Positions 58,940 to 64,000 of a stretch of 64,000 nucleotides of DNA are shown here, piece after piece. The notes below the pieces were generated by a model that was not told where the DNA came from, ran no database searches, and worked only from the letters and a program-made list of their open reading frames with translations. Origin of the DNA: Zychaea mexicana (lineage: Eukaryota; Mucoromycota; Mucoromycetes; Mucorales; Lichtheimiaceae); contig NW_026516735.1 in assembly GCF_025766255.1 (NCBI RefSeq), forward strand, positions 176,866-240,865, given 5' to 3'. The first letter of the stretch is position 1. Every line of letters starts with the position of its first letter. The translations under genes and the position numbers were made by a program.

Positions 58940-60494
58940 CTAAGTTAATTTATTAACTTTCATATAGTTATTTAACATATTGGTTTCATTAAAATCTTTC
59001 ATTGATATCCAGCTATTTTGGGATTCATTATAACCTTTCCATTTAATTAGGAATATATAGGAGTCATTTTCAAATTTATAATTTATTATGGATTCTATTT
59101 CATAAGAAATATTAGAAGTTGAATTATTTCTAATTTTATTTATATCCATTAATGTTCCTTTGCCTTTACCTTTCCTTTTTCTTTTTTTCTCATTGAATTT
59201 AGGTACATCTTCTTCGCTGGAAACATCTTTATCATTATTATTTTCATCACTGTATTCATTATCAATAATCATATCAGTATTATCTATACTTAAATTATTT
59301 AAAAACTGTTCCTGTAATTTAACCATTTCATCTAATCTATTTTTTGCCTTAGATGAATTGCTAATAACTATATCTATTAATTTAGCTTCGTATGGAAATT
59401 CAAAATTATCTAATTCCCATAATTTTATGATGTGCTTGTGTATTAATATTAAACTTTTCACTAAATATTTTTATATTTTTTAATAAATAAGCAACACGAA
59501 ATTGAAGATTATAAAACTTTATGTTGTCCATCTTAACAATAGATTTATTATTATTAAATCTATAAAATTTATTACCTATTGCAGCAAATTGGTCTTCTAT
59601 TTTTGAACGGAAGCTACCAAAAACATCATTATAATGCCTTTCTTCTACTGTTAAATCTACATTCTTTTCTTTGCGTATAGGATAAACAAAATTATTTAAA
59701 GATAAATCATATCCTTTTTCTGCACCAAGTTCTATAAGCTGATTAACAAATAAAGTATAACCACCATCTGTTGCCAATACATCTTGTTTAGATATTTTCT
59801 TATATAATTTCATGTTCAAAAACATACTTCTGTCAGAACTATCAGAACAATAATCGCTTTTGGAAGCATATAAAATCATATCGTTAATATCGCTAACAAT
59901 TTGTATACGAACTCCATTTTTTTTAAATTTATATGACTATAATCTTTCATGTTTTATATCAGTATTAACATAGTTAATTCTTAAATCATGACTATCTATT
60001 ATAAAAGTTATGTGTTTAAAAAGTGGTGGATTATATTTATAAGAAGATAAAATTCTTAAAGTTAAAGAAGAAAACATATTCTCCATAGAATCATTAACAT
60101 TTTTATTTAACCTTTTATAGTTATCTTCATCCATCCAAAACTTTTTATAGTATTTGTGAAATGATGTTTGCGGGATAAACTTATTAATTTCAATACCAGA
60201 AACACTAGAAACTAAATGATATAATAAAAATAAACCTATTTCAACTTCAAAATAAGGGCCAGGATATTCACAGCTAGTATATAAAATAACCAAAAAGAAA
60301 AAAACAGCTATATAACCAAGTTTATCTACTAAAATCTTTTTAATATCATCAATACCTTTAATATGTTTTAATTCTGTACAATGCTTGTAATTATAATTAA
60401 CAATTGGCCAGTTATATTCCAAAAATTCCCACTTATTAACAATAATTTTGTTAACTTCATTATTAATCTTTTCATCTATTTGTTGGTTATCCAT
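58940..60494 (-). pseudogene. DDE transposase with C-terminal chromodomain, recently broken
   Basis: The N-terminal part (60494-59937) contains LFLLYHLVSSVSGIEIN and the core block ITFIIDSHDLRIN with a catalytic Asp. A single in-frame TAG (59937) separates it from VLATDGGYTLFVNQLIELGA, second Asp region, and EERHYNDVFGSFRSKIEDQF, which supplies the acidic residue late in a DDE_Tnp4-like core. One frameshift near 59410 precedes the tail, which ends in a chromodomain: YEIESIINYKFENDSYIFLI followed by KWKGYNESQNSW. Only one stop and one frameshift break about 500 codons, so loss of function is recent. A chromodomain could steer insertion to methylated-histone chromatin, as in chromoviral integrases. 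Confidence 0.75.
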
Positions 60495-62124
60495 TGTAAT
60501 ATATTTTTATATTTAATTAAAATTCAATTTTTTTTATATTCAATTTTAAAAATATAATAATTTTGTAAACATGAGGAATTTTTGTGAACCTTAAATATTT
60601 TGTTGACCTTAGTTTAGATGAAAAACTTCAACTAGTAAACATCCTCCACATACGAAAATCTTAAAACGAATCAAAAGTAGCGGATAACCAGCAGTACGAC
60701 GTCTGAATCTGGATAAGTACAGAGGGTAGCAGTAGAAGATAAGATGAAGATACTAGCTTTAAAATACTCCCATCACCAGTAAGTTCACCGCAGTATTTTT
60801 TTAGGGAAAGAAGGAGTCTAGAAGTAGTCATACTAACCAATATTCTCATTTTGTATTCAGCCCCGCTCATTCAATAATCTTAAACACTAAAGACGATGCT
60901 TGGAAAGATTACTTTTCGCCCCAAGAACTCCATCAAATCAACACGCTGAACCCTATCGAACTTCCATCGCTACCTGCTTCCCTCAAGGAATACTTTTTGT
61001 CGTATCAAGGAAAGGTAAAGGTCATATTGAGCATGTGTAGTAGTAATTTTTTCGTAAGTATGTGTCGGTGAGTAATTCTACGGCTGTTTGATCATATAGA
61101 AAACATTGGATCAGCTTTTGGAGCATCGCAAACGACACGACTTCGATCCAAGAACCCAACCTGACTTGTATTGGGCTCAGAAGTCGATTATCCATGCAAC
61201 AGATCTTTTTTTGTACCAGCAATTACCTGCGACCTATGATACTGAAAGTGATCTCATACGTAAAAAATGGGGGTTTGTGCAGTCCTGCTTTTATGAATCG
61301 AGATTCCGTGTCCAAAGGTAAAATTTCAACACAAATCATTACGATGGCACAAATTCAAATGTATGGCAACATAGACATTAATGTGTTTATGGTTATATAT
61401 AGTGGAGAAAAGTCCAGCATTAGTTCCTCAATAAGAAAAAATTCAAACCGATCTACCAATGAAGAAGGTCAACTCAACAGGAAAGTGGTTGGCACAAAAG
61501 TTGACCTTATCATCAAGCAAGGAAACTTAGAATACAGTTGCATGGAAGCTGGTTGTTCAGACGATCCATTGAACACCAAAGGCGTAGACGAGGGTAGATT
61601 GAAACTTCCAAGGACTTTGAAGGATATTTTGTGTCGTTTGACGAAGGAGGCACCAGGAAAAATGAACGATATCAAGGTTGCAGGTTTGGTCATTTCTAGT
61701 AAATATATTATTTAGTAGTCATACTGTGTTTTCTTTGAGTTGTCGCATTATAAAGTTGATGTATTGGACTAAATTGCTTTTGAATAGACATCAACATCAC
61801 GTTGTACATCGAAGACTGTCCTGCTGGTTCAGTGACAAGGTTAAAAAGTATTGGTCCTTACGAGTTTCCCGGATCTGTCGAAAAATTCGCAAAGAAATTC
61901 ATTCCGCTCCTTGCTCTGGTTTGGCAAACCAAAGTTATCATGAAAAATACGCTACAAATTATAAATGCTGGTGAAGAAATCATTTTTCTATCGATCGACG
62001 GCCCAGAACCCCCACAAATTCCACCTTGCATGCCATCTCCAAAACTTGGCACAAAAAGAAAACACAACCAAGTCGACAATCTAAATAAATATTTTTACAC
62101 TACCGAACCTGCCTTTCATTATTG

Positions 62125-62642
62125 ATATCCTCAGATGAAAAAGTATGTGGGAGGCTCAATCCGCGCCTGTAGGCATTTTAGAGATAGCTCCCTGGTGGTT
62201 CTTTGGAATCTGTGTGACAGAAAATAAGGTGTGTCTGGAGTACATAGTTACACAAGCTGAGAAAACCCAATGTGGGGAAAAAGCTTGGTCTGTGCGGTAA
62301 AAGATGGTTGAGGACATGGCTCTTCCTGATATTAAGGTGGGCGTCAGCTAAAGGGGCCAATTTAAGACCCGATTTCCAGCCTTCATAGAGTTATCTCTGC
62401 ATGCTTAATTGCCACAAAAGATAGCAGAATCGATAGCTTTAGAGGAGAGGAACACAACGTACTAAGTTTTTTTTCAATGCGCTCACTTGTTGCTGAGCTA
62501 TGACGTTTCGAAGTCTACTATTTTTAGTACTTTTAGCTAGGAAACGAACAATTTTTGTACACCATTTCCCCATTATCTATTTTGAATCGCAAATCTTTTT
62601 CACGTCATCTTTCACCAACTTCATAATTAAATACGCATTTAA
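62125..62642. other. interval without a supported gene
   Basis: Follows the repeat-family gene; no reading frame is supported. The AT-rich stretch from 62470 may be the 5' region of the next transposase. Confidence 0.45.
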
Positions 62643-64000
62643 ATGGCAGGAACCAAAAGAAGAGCTAAAGTTGGTAAAGCCAACTACGAACAAGGAAAAA
62701 GATTGAGACTTGAACGCGAAAAAGCAGAATGCGAAAGAGCAGAACGCGAACAACAAGAGATCGAAGTTCAAGACATTCAATAAGAGGAAGAATCCCCTCT
62801 TAGTGACGACGAGATCACGGATGAGGAAGAAGAAGCTGTGGATGAAGATCCCACTGGCCTGAACGAAGAAGAATTAAACGACGTTCAAACCAGCTTGTTG
62901 AAAGCTAACTTTGTTGTTTGGAAACCTGGTGCTGACAAACAAGGAAGGCCAAAGATTTACAATAAAAGTGACCCACGGACAATTGAAAGCAGCAAAAAGA
63001 AACAACAAGAGAAAGCAAAGGGATCCGCGCGAGTCTGGAAGCAACGCATCGAACAAAAAGCAGCAAAACTCACAAAGAAAGAAGAGCAAATCAACAAATT
63101 CAAAAATGCTGCTTCTGCTCTTAAAAAATATGCTGATCCATTTCAAAAAACACCCGAGGTCAACCATTTCGAAAGAACACGTCTTATCACTCTCCATCAT
63201 TTTTTTCTGAAAATCTCAAAAGGAATTGGTAGAATGGAGGCATCAGAGCAACTAAGCAAAGACACTTGGAAAAAAGGAAAACGCTTTGCACGACGTATCC
63301 ACGAATGGGCCAACGAATACTTGGCCATAAACAGCTTAACAACATCAAAACGAGGTGCACACGTCAAAACTGCTTCTATCCTTCGAGATGAACATTTGAA
63401 AGATGATTGTGTCGCATATTTCTGTTCAGTTCGACCAGAACAAAGAACAATCCATAAACTCAAGTTTTTCATTGAAAACGACCTGGTGATTGATCAAAAC
63501 ACCCTGGATCAACGTTTGGAAGAAATTTCAGAATCAACAGTTCGTCGTTATTTGAAGCTATGGGGATTTACTGGTCGCAGTAAGACGGATTCGGTTTATA
63601 TTGACGGACATGAACGACAAGACGTGGTGGAATACCGGAAGAAATGGGCAGAAAGAATGCTCGAATACAGAAAGTCCATAAATCATTATGACAATAATGA
63701 TGAACCGAAGGAATTGTCATTGGAAGTCTGGGTAATTATATCTATAAAAAATGTTTGAAAAAATGGTTTTAAAAGTTCTAATATTTTATATGTTATGTTA
63801 GGATCGGTAAAAAGTACTTGTAACGCCTGATGAAACGTATTTCTACTCCAATGATAGCAAAAGAAGATTGTACCTTGCTTGTGACGAAACCATCATTCGT
63901 AAAAAAGGAGAAGGGCGTGCTATTATGCTAAGTGCATTTGGTTGCTCGTGTCATGGTCTTTTTTCCTGTCATACGATTCTTCCTGGTGCTGCAATGATGG
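62643..64000 (+). pseudogene. DDE-superfamily transposase, partial at right edge
   Basis: From ATG 62643 the frame reads KRRAKVGKANYEQGKRLRLE to a TAA at 62781, then stays open in the same frame to a GT donor at about 63732. The N-terminal region is Lys/Glu-rich; a helical DNA-binding-like region (STVRRYLKLWGFTGRSKTDS) leads to SVYIDGHERQDVVEYRKKW. After the intron the core continues as VLVTPDETYFYSND and AIMLSAFGCSCHG, the DE-x-x-F/Y block of fungal DDE endonucleases. A second TAA follows the acceptor directly (about 63808). Two stops mark it as decayed. The window ends inside the catalytic core. Confidence 0.7.

Larger units (their letters stand above)
58140..60620. mobile_element. AT-rich DNA transposon with chromodomain transposase
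   Basis: A block of markedly higher AT content than its surroundings splits the repeat-family gene. It holds two convergent ORFs: a small Cys-containing protein (+) and a DDE transposase with a terminal chromodomain (-). Precise ends and target duplication could not be fixed; candidate ends near 58140 and 60605 show only weak inverted similarity. Confidence 0.65.
57591..62124 (+). pseudogene. repeat-family gene (copy C), interrupted by an AT-rich transposon
   Basis: The 5' part has an ATG at 57591, exons 57591-57746 and 57827-58122, blocks LILSQTILGDDFQSDWTTRF and KPDWPKIYEGLVH, and a Ser/Thr-rich linker ending VKHRQWVQNTEE; an in-frame TAA lies near 58038. The 3' part resumes at about 60862 with DDAWKDYFSPQELHQINTLN and ELPSLPASLKEYFLSYQGK. 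It continues as KTLDQLLEHRKRHDFDPRTQ from 61101, WGFVQSCFYESRFRVQ, VVGTKVDLIIKQGNLEYSC and NITLYIEDCPAGSVT, and ends at 62124. Only family similarity to copies A and B is visible; no enzyme motif is recognised. Its multi-copy nature and context suggest a gene carried by a mobile element. Confidence 0.7.

Noticed and set aside
59160..59483. Plus-strand ORF inside the AT-rich transposon
   Set aside because: Antisense shadow of the chromodomain transposase tail.
58140..60620. Organellar or viral DNA insertion suggested by the very high AT content
   Set aside because: A DDE transposase with a chromodomain is encoded, which explains the block better as a nuclear transposon.

Overview
The window is nuclear DNA of an early-diverging filamentous fungus, most likely Mucoromycota (Mucorales-like). 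Three things point there: small genes rich in short GT-AG introns; a protein set that combines a velvet factor with DDRGK1-like and KAT14-like proteins that yeasts lack; and transposon families I associate with Mucorales (a Tc1-type transposase with the signature AKQLGIHIRSAQRW, SWIM-finger MULEs, DDE_Tnp4 elements and a multi-copy repeat-family gene). No rRNA, tRNA, CRISPR array or replication origin was recognised.

Layout. 0.4-2.4 kb: a secreted phospholipase-B/GDSL lipase. 3.4-18.3 kb: a nested transposon graveyard. It holds a decayed MULE, a LINE cut in two, and between the LINE halves an 8.0-kb segment with Tc1/mariner-type ends. That segment contains a truncated DDE_Tnp4 transposase, a 12-unit minisatellite carrying splice-site motifs, a MULE SWIM fragment and an intact-looking dysferlin-domain gene. 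19.1-46.7 kb: the conserved gene-rich core. In order it has an ankyrin protein, a DDRGK1-like ER protein divergent from cytochrome b5, a small secreted Cys-rich protein, a DDT/WHIM chromatin protein, the ribosome-biogenesis WD40 protein Ytm1, a velvet regulator, an ATRX/ARIP4-type SNF2 ATPase divergent from a UBL-BAG co-chaperone, an Asn/Gln-rich protein, and a PHD-GNAT (KAT14-like) acetyltransferase. 46.9-64 kb: transposon-rich and rearranged. It has a Harbinger-like MITE; a SulP/STAS/cNMP transporter pseudogene whose C-terminal half lies upstream of its N-terminal half, the pair being flanked by pieces of one repeat-family gene; a hAT-like inverted-terminus element; a larger repeat-family gene interrupted by a very AT-rich transposon with a chromodomain transposase and a partner ORF; and a decayed DDE transposase running off the right edge.

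The core genes are mostly unrelated housekeeping or regulatory genes. Three of them (DDT/WHIM, SNF2, PHD-GNAT) act on chromatin, and two neighbours (DDRGK1-like and cytochrome b5) are both ER-membrane proteins sharing a 165-bp promoter interval. All gene models were spliced by eye. Those called intact keep frame across every junction and have a coding length divisible by three; family names come from motif recognition, not searches.
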